The notes under the pieces are model-generated. The model was not told the DNA's origin. It saw only the letters and a program-made list of their open reading frames with translations, and did no database searches. Shown piece after piece: positions 11,112-23,167 of a stretch of DNA of 64,000 nt; position 1 is the first letter of the stretch; the number at the start of each line of letters is the position of its first letter. The position numbers were made by a program, and so were the translations under genes. Origin of the DNA: Antedon mediterranea (Eukaryota > Echinodermata > Crinoidea > Comatulida > Antedonidae); assembly GCF_964355755.1 (NCBI RefSeq), contig NC_092673.1:16001001-16065000 (forward strand). Direction: 5' to 3'.

Positions 11112-11592
11112 GGGATCATCTCACAGTGTGTTGATTGACTTGGTACTGTACACCATGAACTGTGGCTGCTGTGTACAATCTCACAGTGTGTTGATTGACT
11201 TGGTACTGTAGACCATTCACTGTGGCTGCTGTGTACAATCTCACAGTGTGTTGATTGACTTGGTACTGTACACCATGCACTGTGGCTGCCGTGCACAATC
11301 TCATAGTGTGTTTGACTTGGTACTGTACACCATGCACTGTGGCTGCTGTGTACAATCTCACAGTGTGTTGATTGACTTGGTACTGTACACCATGCACTGT
11401 GGCTGCTGTGTACAATCTAAAAGTGTGTTGATTGACTTGGTACTGTACACCATGCACTGTGGCTGCTGTGTACAATCTCACAGTGTGTTGATTGACTTGG
11501 TACTGTACACCATGCACTGTGGCTGCCGTGTACAATCTCACAGTGTGTTGATTGACTTGGTACTGTACACCATGCACTGTGGCTGCTGTGAG
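11112..11592 (+). repeat. 60-bp minisatellite, ~8 units
   Basis: Unit carries TGTTGATTGACTTGGTACTG and CACTGTGGCTGCTGTGTACA. Seven units are 60 bp and one (near 11300) is 57 bp, so several frames on both strands stay open (up to 163 codons). The coding-like frames follow from the period and are not annotated as genes. Confidence 0.95.
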
Positions 11593-12186
11593 TACAGTAC
11601 ATGCCATATCTGAATTTCCTCAACTCAGAGGATGAATGCCTGGCCACTATACATTTATGATACAGTTTTGTCACAATTGTGTGCATTAACTATTATTACA
11701 TTTTCAGATTTGTGATTTGTGATAATGCATTATGTGTACTGACAAGTATCTGGCATCTATTATCAGATATCAATTGTCTGGTAAAATTGTCAACTACATG
11801 TTGTCTTATGATTACCTCATCCTTTGGAAGGAACATAAAGTTGTGAACAACCTAAATACACATTTTATTTGTCAAGTAGGATAATTGTAGGTGCTGTACT
11901 ATGGCTACTGTAAATCTGAATTCAGTTTCCAGTTATACCGTCAAAAATACTTTTTCTTTTTTGTTTTATTGTCATTAATTTATTGTGACTTAAAAGTTTA
12001 ATTTGTTATTTTGAATATTATCATTTCTAATGTACAGTATACTACAAAGGATTGTGTTGTTTTATGTGTTAGATTGTGCACATAAGACATGTGTATTGTT
12101 ACCTCACAAAATAAAACTGATAGGAAATTTAATTTCATTATGCAATTTTATCTTAATTAGTCAGTAAAACATTTTTTCATGGCTTA

Positions 12187-12525
12187 GACTAAGAGCACTC
12201 TTCATACTAAATGGAGATTTGGATGTATAAGTTTGGATGTTTTAGACTTAGAGCACTCTTCATACTAAATGGAGATTTGGATGTATAAGTTTGGATGTTT
12301 TAGACTTAGAGCACTCTTCATACTAAATGGAGATTTGGATGTATAAGTTTGGATGTTTTAGACTTAGAGCACTCTTCATACTAAATGGAGATTTGGATGT
12401 ATAAGTTTGGATGTTTTAGACTTAGAGCACTCTTCATACTAAATGGAGATTTGGATGTATAAGTTTGGATGTTTTAGACTTAGAGCACTCTTCATACTAA
12501 AGGAGATTTGGATGTATAAGTTTCA
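12187..12525 (+). repeat. 58-bp minisatellite, ~6 units
   Basis: Near-identical units with GACTTAGAGCACTCTTCATA and GGATGTATAAGTTTGGATGT. The last unit has a one-base deletion. The uniformity points to recent expansion. Confidence 0.95.
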
Positions 12526-12611
12526 TTCGATTAACAAATGGTAACAATAACATGCAATGATAGTTAACAAACATTTTGTGATTTCAATTTTTTTATTTTT
12601 ATTTTATATAT

Positions 12612-12895
12612 TTAGGCAAATTGCCAAGGATAACCATAAGCAAATTCATTCACTATCCTTCTTAAAGGTGGCAATTCGTTCACGAGACAAACATATACAC
12701 ACAATGCTCTACATAAACAAAGTCTTATTACAAGTCTTTGGGAGTGGAGTTGTAAATTGTCATTAGAAAAAATCCTGACATATGACAGGACTTGAACCCA
12801 GGACCCTTGGATTGGCAGCCAAGCATCATAACCACCAGGCCACAACTCCACTCTAAGGTGCACTTTCACCTTGGCTGGAAAACCCCAGGGCAATT
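12612..12895 (-). mobile_element. tRNA-derived SINE
   Basis: On the minus strand there is a pol III A box (TGGCCTGGTGG, complement of 12832-12842) and B box (GGTTCAAGTCC, complement of 12788-12798) at tRNA spacing, inside a tRNA-like head that starts at GAGTGGAGTTG. A ~170-nt non-tRNA body follows, with GAGTGG/CCACTC repeated. The 93-aa minus-strand frame here is not a gene. Confidence 0.7.
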
Positions 12896-12899
12896 TTCA

Positions 12900-13885
12900 G
12901 TCATTGTTGTCTTTCAGGTTTAGACACGCAAGTGATTATTAATTTCCAATAGACCATATCATAAAAACCTATCAAAAACTGCGTTTGTGATTTTGTTCTC
13001 TGTTATATAAAATCTTTTATTTTCTATTGAATAGGCTGAAATGCAAGACTGATTTAGGAAGTCAGGTGATGCACAGAACGCTGCAAAGAGGGTATTGGCA
13101 CTTTGCATAACAATAAACACCTTATAGGCTGGTAGCGTACAATCCCATTGCTGGACCAGTGAATGGAGGATTCTTTTCCAGACAAATGATGTAATTTTAT
13201 GGTTAACATTAATTTATGAATTCATTAGTGTGATGTGAGTTATATATTTTTTAAATTTCATTATAGTAATTTGACTTCTAAGCTAGTAGAGCTTGTTGTA
13301 TGAAGGTTTAAACAGTCTGGTTTAAAGCTAGTCCGTAATAATACAACACAATGGTTCATACAACAAACAGTAGCCAAAACATATTTTGGTTTATAATCCA
13401 ACAGATATGTTGTGTGAGAATAAATGCTGTTTTAAATGTCTTATTAATTCTTTTTAATTGTCGTTTGCTGTCTTTAAATTAGCTTTTGATTGCCATGTTG
13501 ATACTGAGACTATCTTACCTACTGTAACAAACAATATTATTTATGTAATTATTAAAATCAGGGACATTTCGGATCAGTCATAGAGGAAACAATTAAATAG
13601 TTTTTTCCTCCATAGACCAAGATCCCACAATTAGGATATAAATGGTTGGTAGTTTGCAATAGTTATACAATTTTAAAAGAATGATTTTTTAAACTGAATA
13701 ATCAACTATTTTATTATATGGTTTACAATTTTTATAAAAATTTTGATTTTCTCTTTGTGAAAAAAATTGGTCATACTTAAAATTGCAGTGTAAGGCAATA
13801 ATTGTCCTTTTTAAGTGCTTATAACATCATGTAATTGTGCGTTATTTTTTTATGCTTACTATGGAATGACATATAATGCCTGCGT
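12900..13885. other. No gene seen
   Basis: AT-rich intergenic sequence, no exon-like frame, no clear repeat. Confidence 0.5.
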
Positions 13886-14524
13886 GTTAATAATTATCCG
13901 CTTAGTAGCGGATAACTCCTTGTGATTGTATTGGATAATTTTATTTTTTTTTTATACGTTCTTCTTTCTTTCTTGCTATTTTTGTGCATCGCGTTTCTCT
14001 AAAATGTGTAAGCATAACATTTCATAACTTTGACAACATGTGGACATTTACCTGTGCACCTCCTATTTTTGAATGACGTCATAGTTGCGCAACGTGACTT
14101 GCGCGCAATTTTATGAATTTCAATGATTGATCATAGATTAAAAACCGAAAGTCATTTAGTATTGGCACTTTGACAAAATTTAAGTCATATCAAGGGCAAA
14201 CTTTCTAAGGATTAAAAATGGCATGTTTCACAAGAAGTTACGCGCGCACGCGCATTTAAAATTTCAAAATGCGCAAAATGAATTTCTAATCAACTTTTTA
14301 CACGTTTCTTGTCATTTTGAGCATGTCAAAAATTCCCACGGGCGCGCGCGGAGCGTTAAAAACATATTTTTTTCTCTTGAATTATATTTTCAAGCCTTTC
14401 CTAGTAATTTCGGAAACAATTTAGACCTTTTGCACTTAAAATAACACCATACGAACACGTTAAATTAGATTAAATTATCGGATCATGCATCAATAAGGCT
14501 AAACAAACATTGTGATGTCATCGT

Positions 14525-14809
14525 ATTGAAAACGCACACAGAACGGGTAGGCCTAAAACCGGATCGCAAACAACAGTTCCCAGACACATAATAGCGAAAT
14601 TTCTATACAGACCGCAAAGGTTCTCTATCCTATCAAAGGCTAAAAAAATAAAGAAAAAAAGCTTTTATGTCATGGAAGACCTACCCCTATCTGATGTGAA
14701 AAAAAAACATCAACTAAAGGATGTAATGTCGAAGGCATATCTAGCAGGCAAGCACCCGTCTTTTCGTAACGGCACATTGTATATAGATGGAATGCCTTAT
14801 CGTGAATAG
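14525..14809 (+). pseudogene. LINE ORF1 protein, C-terminal fragment
   Basis: About 94 codons open from the truncation point to TAG at 14807-14809. They carry a start-less IENAHRTGRPK segment, then PRHIIAKFLYR, MEDLPLSDV and FRNGTLYIDG. These match the RRM-following C-terminal domain of L1/CR1-type ORF1p (AHR-GRP, PR-IIVKF, DLP, L-IDG), an RNA-binding nucleic acid chaperone. There is no start codon because the element is 5'-truncated. The same frame ends cleanly, so this is a fragment rather than a frameshifted copy. Confidence 0.75.
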
Positions 14810-15702
14810 TCCTAATGACGCAATCAGAATGTAACTTGAATAGCTATTCAAGTATTTATAGCACATTGACACGTAGGCCTATTTTATATAATCGTATATT
14901 CTACCTTTAGAAGGCCTAGTAGACGTGTGCATTGCGTTTTTTATGTACATATACAAGAACCATTATGTTATGTTGGACCATCATGGACCTGATTATTTGG
15001 CGGAGCAAAGAAGCAAAGAAATTGACTATTTATTTATAATACTTACTTTGTAATGAACTTGCATATATGTATTCATATTTTTATTTATTATGTATGTATA
15101 TTTATTTATTTATGTTTTATTTATTTTACTTATCTTTTTGCGTCATGTACATTATATATAATATTAATTGTTCAACTGTATAATGATTGATAGTGTAACT
15201 TCGAATCTACCTAACTTTAATCCGTTAACTCACAACCTTGATAATTTTGATGAGCAGTCAGCAGATTTAATCGATCAATTAAACTCGAGATCAACTACTC
15301 TTGATAACTGTTCATATTATGATTGTGACAAGTTTAATTCAACCTTCACAAATGATTCCAATACTAGCCTTTCCCTTTTTCATCTGAACATTAGAAGTAT
15401 TAAAACTAAAGTAGACCCACTCATACGTCTGTTAGACAATTTAAGCATTGATTTCTCAATAGTAGGTCTCTCAGAGACATGGCTACATGATAACTCGCCA
15501 ACTCCCTCCTTACATAACTATACTATTTTCTCTAAAAATAGGTCAACTAGAATTGGTGGTGGTGTTGCTTTATTTGTTCATAATGATATAAATGTTAAAA
15601 TCAGACATGACAATGACATCTTGCTTCCTCTGCCTTATGAATCTCTATTCATTGAGCTTAGTTATAGTAACCATAACAAAAAATCTACTGTTGTCGGTAT
15701 AA

Positions 15703-16981
15703 GGCCTAAAAAAAAAAATTTTTTGTTTGCTGTCAAGTTTTTTTTTTTGGTAGGGGGGGGGGGGGGGGGCGGGTGGAAAAAAGTTTTTTTTTTGTTTTTT
15801 GTTTTTTTTTTTTAATGTTAATTTCTCTGTTAATTGCTCGCGAATTTGAGAGTAACAAAACACACTGAATAAAACAACGAGCTCAAACATCTATTCATAA
15901 TTTGTTTCACACTTTAATTCTGTTTTGGCCGCGTTAGGCCCCGTGTCTAAACTAGCCTAGGCTAGGCCTACTACTACACAGTAGGTCGTTGTTAGCAGGC
16001 CTAATTAAATATTTTAATTTTTAGAAGTTAGTGTACCATATATTTCGGTGTATAAGTCGCACCTGTGTATAAGACGCACCCGACCCCTAACTGAGAATAA
16101 AATATCGGTATTTTGTATATCGTCGATGTATAAGACGGCCGCGTCCAGCCTCATCAAGAAGGGAAGTCCCCCATTCCGTCAGTTCTTTCTAACTTGTTAT
16201 GAATGAGTTTCGCACCCGCAACATCGAGTGCATGATGACCGCACGTGTGTGTGGGCTAGCCTCGCTCGATCCTTTTATCGAGAGGCGCACGTTTTCACGG
16301 ACAATCGTATTCGATTAGTATCTATGTATCCTAGAAGTGTGTACCCTAGGTCTATGCTATAATCAACTGGAGAATATACTAGTCGAATACTGTGTACACA
16401 ATGTGGTTGCCAAGAAGGGCTCGCTCGCGCTGGGGGTACGACGGTCGTGCGTATAACTATAATACTATTCCAATCGTAAACGTCGTTTTCAAATGAAATT
16501 TTATCGGAGCGCCTAAAACAGCTCCATAATGAACAAATCTTTTCATCATACTTGAAAACTAGCAGGTTGCTGTTACGCTAGTACACTGTAGCTAGGCTAG
16601 GCCTACTCTTTAGACTTTAGGAATACTAATAGGCCTAGGCTAGGCCTTACCTTAAAAAGCCCAGGCCTACCCAATGAGGTGGCGATCTGTGTGTTGAGGC
16701 ATTTATGTTCGGTGTATAAGACGCACCCTTAATTTAGAGGTTAAATTTGCGTGTCAAAAGTGCGATTATACACCGAAATATACGCTACGTTATTATTTTT
16801 ATTGTTTCATCCTCGCACACTCGATTTTTACACCTTTTCGGCCAAAAAAAATCATTAAAAAAACTTTTTTTTTAAAGCGCCCTCAACGTAAAAAAAAAAC
16901 TTTTTCTTATTTCCGCCCCAAATTTTTGGCGAAATTAGGGGCGGCGGATGACAGCAAACAAACTATTTTTTTTTTTTGGCC
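15703..16981. mobile_element. PIF/Harbinger-like MITE (1279 bp) inside the LINE
   Basis: Terminal inverted repeats ~33 bp, GGCC-A/T-rich tract then GTTTGCTGTCA, at both ends. Direct TAA copies at 15700-15702 and 16982-16984 form a 3-bp target duplication. A 3-bp TWA duplication with GGCC/GGGCC-type ends is characteristic of PIF/Harbinger. No transposase, so non-autonomous. Holds another MITE at ~16038-16780. Confidence 0.75.
16038..16785. mobile_element. MITE with TA target site nested in the Harbinger-like MITE
   Basis: Ends read TATTTCGGTGTATAAGTCGC and, inverted, TATTTCGGTGTATAATCGCA (~21 bp TIR), flanked by TA. Inner subterminal GTATAAGACGCACC copies occur on both sides. TA duplication suggests a Tc1/mariner-type origin; no coding sequence seen. 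Confidence 0.65.
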
Positions 16982-17307
16982 TAATATACCGTCCACCTGG
17001 AAGTTGTATTGACCATTTTTCTGAATCACTAGACAGTGTTCTAAGTAAAATTGATTCTGAAAATAAGAAGTGTCACATTATGGGGGATATAAATATTGAT
17101 CTAATTAAATATCATAATCATCCCAGCACTGGAAATTATCTTGATCTACTTCTTTCACATTCTTTTTATCCCACTATATCGAAACCTACCAGAATAACTA
17201 CAACAACTGCCTCTCTAATTGATCACTTTTATACCAACCAAACTCATTCTAATATTTCCTCCGGTGTTCTTATTACAGATATTTCTGACCATCTTCCCAT
17301 TTTTTAA

Positions 17308-18828
17308 CTTATTCATGATGACCAATGCCATTATAACAAGCCTACTGATAGACAGTCTCCCCGCATACAGGATGTTAATGCCTTTTGTAATGACATCATA
17401 AACGAAGATTGGTCTGAAGTTTATAACGCCACACCTAATCTCGCTTTTGACACATTTTTATTAAAATTCTATAATATACATGATAAACATACCACCTATA
17501 AATCTGTACCCAAAACTAAAATGTCTAAACAACCATGGATGTCGCCTGGTCTTAAAAAATGTAGTAAAAAAAAGCAAAAATTATACAAAAAATTTATTTT
17601 ATCACAAGATCCTAATCGCAAACTAACATACACAAAATATAACAATATGTTTAATAAGCTTTGCCGCACTGCAAAAAAGAATTATTTTTCTTTACAATTT
17701 GACACGGTCAAAGGCAATCTTAAAAAAACCTGGTCCATTATTAATTCTGTTTTATCCCCTAATAAGTCAAGTCGAAACTATCCCAAACAACTTACAATAA
17801 ATGACAATACCATTACATCTGAAATAGATATTTGTAATCAATTTAATAAATATTTTTCTCAAATTGGCACTTCACTTAAAAATGCAATGCCAGATTCCTT
17901 AATTAATCCAAAATCATATCTTCCTGATCCCCTTCTCCATTCTTTCTTTATAAATCCTGTAACTGAACATGAAGTGATGATAATTATAAATGATCTTGAT
18001 CCAAAGAAAGGAGGTGGCGATGATAGAGTTACACCATACATTATTAAATTGATTTCTCCATTCATTATTAATCACCTTACGTTCTGTATTAATTCATCTT
18101 TTTCTTCAGGTAGTTTTCCCAATTATTTAAAGTTAGCAAAAGTTATTCCAATTTTCAAGAAAGGTAGACAAGATATACTTTCAAATTACAGACCCATTTC
18201 ACTACTTAGTACCTTTTCCAAAATCATTGAAAAATTAATGTACTCCCGTCTCTATGAGTTCCTGGATTGCAATAACGTACTCTTTGCTCATCAATATGGT
18301 TTTCGTAAATCTCATTCCACTTCACATGCAATCCTTGATCTCATAAATAATGTAACAAACTCCTTTGAAAAAAGACAATTTTTGTTATCTGTCTTTGTCG
18401 ACTTATCCAAGGCCTTCGATATTATAGATCACCGTATACTTATTAATAAACTTAACAATTATGGAATCAGGGGTATTACCTTAAACTGGTTTCGTAGTTA
18501 CTTAAGTATGAGGAAGCAATATGTCTCGTTTGGTAATTGTATATCACCAGAGGAGGAGATGACATGTGGGGTGCCACAAGGGTCGGTTCTTGGCCCTCTC
18601 CTTTTTTTAATTTACGTAAATGACTTATCCAGAGTCAGTGACACCCTCCATGTCATCTCCTTTGCTGATGACACTACACTATTTTTTTCTCATTCAGATT
18701 TAAAAGTTTTATTTTCTATAGTTAATAATGAATTGTCAAAATATAATGACTGGTTCATCTCAAATAAACTCCTTATAAACTCCATGAAACCAATTACATT
18801 CTTTTTCATACACAACGTCAATCGTTAG
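17308..18828 (+). pseudogene. LINE ORF2, reverse transcriptase domain
   Basis: Same frame as the endonuclease after the TAA. RT signatures in order: the basic linker (PWMSPGLKKCSKKKQKLYKK), NYRPISLLSTFSKIIEKL, motif A VFVDLSKAFD, motif B CGVPQGSVLGPLLF and motif C FADD (18661-18672). Catalytic Asp residues are present. The frame ends in a stop at 18826-18828 after a frameshift. The motif set fits the CR1/Jockey/L2 group; the clade is not resolved by eye. Confidence 0.85.
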
Positions 18829-18829
18829 A

Positions 18830-19505
18830 CCTTACTGATTACAATATATTTATTAATGGAGATAACATTAAACAAACGTCAGAGACTATGTTCCTTGGTG
18901 TTTTAATCCAGGAAAACTTGAGATGGACCAGTCATCAGAATCATATTGCAAATAAAATTTCTAAAACAATTGGGATTATAAATAATCTTAAGCACACTTT
19001 TCCCCGGCGTATCCTTCTTTCATTATATAATTCTTTAATTTTACCTCATCTTTATTATTGTAACATTATTTGGGTTGCTGACTATCCATCACATCTCGAT
19101 AAACTTAATAAGCTGATTAAGCGTGCTATTAGAAATATTACTTGTACGTCTCGCATTACTCCATCTGAACCTTTATTTTATGAACTTAAGTTACTGAAGT
19201 TAGGTGATATACATAAATTGCAAAGTGCCTCTTTTGTCTTTCAATATTTTTCTAACAATCTTCCTTCTCCCATGATGAATTTATTTAACACTGCTGATTT
19301 CAACCATGGTCATAATTTAAGAAGTACTGTTCATAAGTTTCAGTTAACTATTCCTTTTGTAAGATTAACTAGTTCTTCCCACTTTATTTATGTTTCTGGC
19401 CCTTTAATTTGGAATCAATTAGATACTAGTATTGTTAACTCTTCCTCTCTCCCAACTTTTCGTAAAAAACTTAAAAGTAATTTGTTATCATTGTACTCAA
19501 ACTAG
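18830..19505 (+). pseudogene. LINE ORF2, C-terminal region (shifted frame)
   Basis: Continues in another frame with FLGVLIQENLRW (end of RT), then LPHLYYCNIIWV and a C-terminal helical region to TAG 19503-19505. The shift lies near 18790-18830. Family-typical C-terminus of CR1/Jockey ORF2. Confidence 0.8.
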
Positions 19506-20359
19506 ACCTTCAAACTGTTTTTGTCATGACTTTTTTTTATTTTATTTAATAATTATATACAAATGTATTTTTTTCTTTTGTTTATGGGTCTTGCGTGACA
19601 AGTATTCTCTTCTTGCAAGATCCTCTATTAATGGTTTTTTTTGTATTTTCTCATTATAAATTATCATTCTTTTTTATTGTATTGTTATACCATTGATAGA
19701 AACTAATAAATGTTGAATTATTATGGCCACACGAATGTAAAATATAGGATTTTTATCTTTTTCGTTATTGCTCATCACATTCAATGGAGTTTTCTCCAAG
19801 ATTTTAAAATTGTTTAGGTCAATCAACTATCTTTCGCATGAGTTAAAAATATTTTAATTTTTATGACGTCATCATGTCTAAAAATGTAAATAACGTGGTT
19901 CACTTATTTTCATCTTTACAGTAAATTTCAATCTGTTATAGCTCGTAAGAATAAAAAGTGATAATCATGATTAAAACGTTTTCTGGAAGCTATTGGATTG
20001 TAGATACGAAATCATGAGAACATTTTGCCAATTGGATATTGTGACATCATCATATGACCAGTTAAATAAAAAAAGTCGTATTTTCGTCTTTTGCGTCATA
20101 GTTCACTACATTTCAAAGAGTGCGTATCAATATTTCACGTATTCAAATTTCTTCTACACTTTAATATGTTGTTGCTAAGATAATTTCCTTCCGAAATTGC
20201 TACCTTTGTGTTTCATTTTGAAACCGTCAACATGTTAAAAATTTGAATAAATAGCGGGTCCCGTAATTTCACCTATTCTACACTGTATGTGATAATGATA
20301 TGTATACAGATTATACTGTGTATAATATGACACAAAATAACAGAATTCAGCAATAAAAA

Positions 20360-21450
20360 CAGGCCCGTAGCCAGGGGGGGTTTTTATGGTTCGGGTGAAC
20401 CCCCCCTTTACAGCGAACCCCCCCTTAACCGACTGCGAACCCCCCCCCTTAACCGACTGCGAACCCCCATCCCCGACATGACCAATACCTCACCCTCATC
20501 TCCGAAAATCGTCCAAATACATGCCCCACAGTACAAAAAGTTGTTCGTAAATTAAAAAATTCGTAAACTCGTTCGGAATAACTCATACAGTACCTTCTTC
20601 CCTGTATGAGCGTACTTCGAGCGATATAGTCTGTAAAGAGTTGCAAATGAATTGCCGATTTTAACATGAAAAATAAATGTTTGGTCCCTGCATGTAACAT
20701 GATATTGACGCGTCTCACAGCGAGCTGGGGGACGAACGATTCGTACAAAGGACACCGCCAGACAACTGCGTACCAATTGTTTAGATCACTGGCAGTCAGG
20801 CAGCATGCATAAAGTATATAGCCTTCCGACATACATCAGTATTTATGTGTGGCTATGAAGTATAATGTATCATAGAGGATTATAGTGAATATTAATATTT
20901 TACACTATAATATCTATGGTATCATGTACTGTAGTTCACATTATGGCATCCGATTATTTTTTTCTAGACCACCAGCCGATACGTACTCAAATGTATCAAT
21001 ATCACCTATTTACATTGGCATATTTAATTTCCTCAACAAATTGCTGTAAATAAATATTATAGATAGAGCTATAATAAGAATTGCATTTGCCTTCACCCAG
21101 TGTGCTTTTTTCGGGGCTTCTCCTAGACGTACGTTCGCATTGAACTTGAACGCAAAACAAAATATCGAGTAAATGGTCAAACAATCGGCGGTTCCGCACA
21201 GAGCACGCGCAGCTAACATACGGCAACAAATGTTATCATTTAAATAGTCCACGAGTCCAAGTACGATCGTTTTGCTCATTGGTAGCATGCTGCATGAGAG
21301 TGTCTTTTCCGGCCATCTAGGGGTGTTATTTAACAAAATTTGCTTCGCCTCAGGCCCCACCCCAGGGGGGGGGGGTGGTAGGTATGGGGGTGGGGGTGAC
21401 AAATACTTAGTGTGCGAACCTCCACTTGACAGATCCTGGCTACGGCCCTG
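20360..21450. mobile_element. TIR element with CAGG-CCGTAGCCAGG ends (1091 bp)
   Basis: Ends CAGGCCCGTAGCCAGG and, inverted, CAGGGCCGTAGCCAGG. AAAAA flanks both ends (20355-20359, 21451-21455), consistent with a ~5-bp target duplication. C/G-runs lie near both ends. Short minus-strand frames have no recognisable domain. The insertion point is exact because intact family copies at 25084 and 26652 lack it. Confidence 0.75.
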
Positions 21451-21485
21451 AAAAACATATCATATTCTTCAGTTCAGGTCATAAT

Positions 21486-21690
21486 AATTTTGATATTGAA
21501 AATGTGTGTAGTTGGTCGCTTTCTTGTCGATGCTTTTATTGTAGAACGTAATTTATTTATTTTTCTCTGTTCTGGGTTGACCAACTAGCATTGGTCTTTC
21601 CGTGCCTCCTTTTATAATTGTTTTGTCTTCTTTGTTATGTATATGGCTGAAATTGAATAAATAAAAAAAATAAAAAATTAAAAAATAAAT
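21486..21690 (+). mobile_element. LINE 3' tail inserted in the Helitron-like unit
   Basis: ~205 bp absent from the intact copies at the same place (GGTCATAAT/GCC junction). Contains GGTTGACCA...TGGTC stem and an A-rich AATAAATAAAAAAAATAA tail. 5'-truncated LINE remnant. Confidence 0.55.
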
Positions 21691-23167
21691 AATGCCATAA
21701 TCTTTTTCTGTGTGCAATATTCCAACATATGACGTGCACGTGGCGTTTGTCGTGCGGATAACTAACTCTTCAAAGTGACGAGTTTCATGTCTAGTTTTTA
21801 TATTCATATTCATTAAATCAGCCATCATAAATAGGCTAAGTGTAGTTTCATTTACAACATAATAATGATATTTAAACCTATTTTAATGAAATATCCACTT
21901 TGGTAATATTTATTATTTTTCAAAAAATCTTAGATACAAAAAATATCCTATAATTTGTTTTATTACATATAGTCTATGTAAATACATGAACGTGATTGGT
22001 TGAAACTACATCACATGAGGGTGTTTCCATAAATAAAGGGGCCAAGGTGTGACATTAGGGTCAGAATTTCAATGTGTGACATTCTAAGTCTAATAATCAA
22101 TTCTAAATAGTATATCATGTACTTGAACTAAAAAAACAAAACAAAATACACATTAAATCTGTTGTCTCTATGTAACAGCATTTATATAGTATCAACATGC
22201 ATAGCAAATTTCACGTGTAACGGAGACACCAAAATCACATTATCTACCCCTCTTATAAGTTATTATTAATAACCTAAAACTGTTTAAATTGGATTTTTAA
22301 ATAGCTTTTGGGAACATCTTCAATGCAGAAAAATATTATTTAAATCACACCTTTTCAAATTTAAAAAATAGCTTATGAAATAATTTTGCAAAGCCGTTAA
22401 AGTTGACTTAATTTCTATATAAAAGATTTGTAAAGTCACTGCTGTTTAAAAATTACACTGTAAACAATACAGAAATGAACAGAATATACCTCAAGTATAT
22501 ACATTTACTAGCAACAAGTCAAATCAGGATCATACCTCTATGTGGAAATAAAACAATATGGTTCATGAAATATAAATGGAAGATTTCACGTGTAACGGAG
22601 ACACCAAATGTTCACTTTAACTCGTCACAATGTTTTATGAAATGGTTTGATATGCAGCCATTTTTAAAGTGTAACAAATGTGGTTACTACTGCATACAAT
22701 TGATAAACTGGTAAAAATAGTATATCAAATACTATCTTTTAATCAATAAAACAATATAATTCATGCAATAAAAAATTGAAGTTTTCACGTGTAACAGAGA
22801 CACCAAAAAGTTCACTTAAATAAGTCAACAAGAACTACTACATTATTTTTAAAGTGTGACAACTGTAATTACTACTGCACACAACAAACTGCTAAAATAT
22901 ACTAAACTATTAATAGTCATTTACAGTAAAATCATTGAGAATACATTTGGATATACTTCGCATTAACACTCTTGTTCAATCATTAAAACGTATAATCTAT
23001 ATAAATTTACGTAAGGGAAAAATTTGGTAAATCGCGCATTACTTCTAAAATGTTTACTCAATGGTATATAAAGTTGGTTCGTACTTTCAGTGCTGATTTT
23101 AACCACCTGATGTAACCCTGTTTAATAATTTAATTTCAGTTTATGTAATTTTTTTTACGCTGAAATT

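Larger units (their letters stand above)
15183..17307 (+). pseudogene. LINE ORF2, AP-endonuclease domain (split by MITE)
   Basis: ATG 15183 opens a frame with the apurinic-like endonuclease motifs HLNIRSI, LSETWL (catalytic Glu) and GGGVALFV. It breaks at 15702 where a 1279-bp MITE enters, and resumes at 16985 in the same frame with IYRPPG, MGDINIDL, SLIDHFY and SDHLPIF (catalytic Asp-His). A TAA at 17305-17307 then stops it. The conserved frame across the MITE shows the LINE was inserted into before it decayed there. The endonuclease nicks target DNA for target-primed reverse transcription. Confidence 0.8.
14525..19721 (+). mobile_element. CR1/Jockey-type LINE, 5'-truncated, decayed
   Basis: Inserted in the Helitron-like unit: family sequence stops at 14524 and resumes at 19722. 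Contains the C-terminal end of ORF1 and all of ORF2 (endonuclease, reverse transcriptase, C-terminal region), a 3' UTR with a CTTGC/GCAAG stem, and tail ATAAATGTTGAATTA. Without its own insertion (15703-16981) the LINE is about 3.9 kb. ORF2 has a nonsense codon, a frameshift and the inserted MITE, so this copy is dead. Confidence 0.85.
13893..21797 (+). mobile_element. Helitron-like unit, broken by nested insertions
   Basis: Same family as the array at 24945-32917 but inverted. It starts with a hairpin (TATCCGCT-TAGT-AGCGGATA, 13893-13916) and ends with a hairpin followed by a few bases and CTAG (21794-21797), the 3' hallmark of Helitrons. Family pieces lie at 13893-14524, 19722-20359, ~21451-21485 and 21691-21797. 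In between are a LINE (14525-19721), a TIR element (20360-21450) and a LINE tail (~21486-21690). Part of the unit (~200 bp near 14455) is deleted. No Rep/helicase coding seen. Confidence 0.6.

Noticed and set aside
11116-11613. Long open frames on both strands of the 60-bp minisatellite
   Set aside because: They follow from a stop-free period divisible by three; no splice or start context, and both strands are open at once.
12612-12893. 93-aa minus-strand ORF
   Set aside because: Lies inside the tRNA-derived SINE and follows its A and B boxes.
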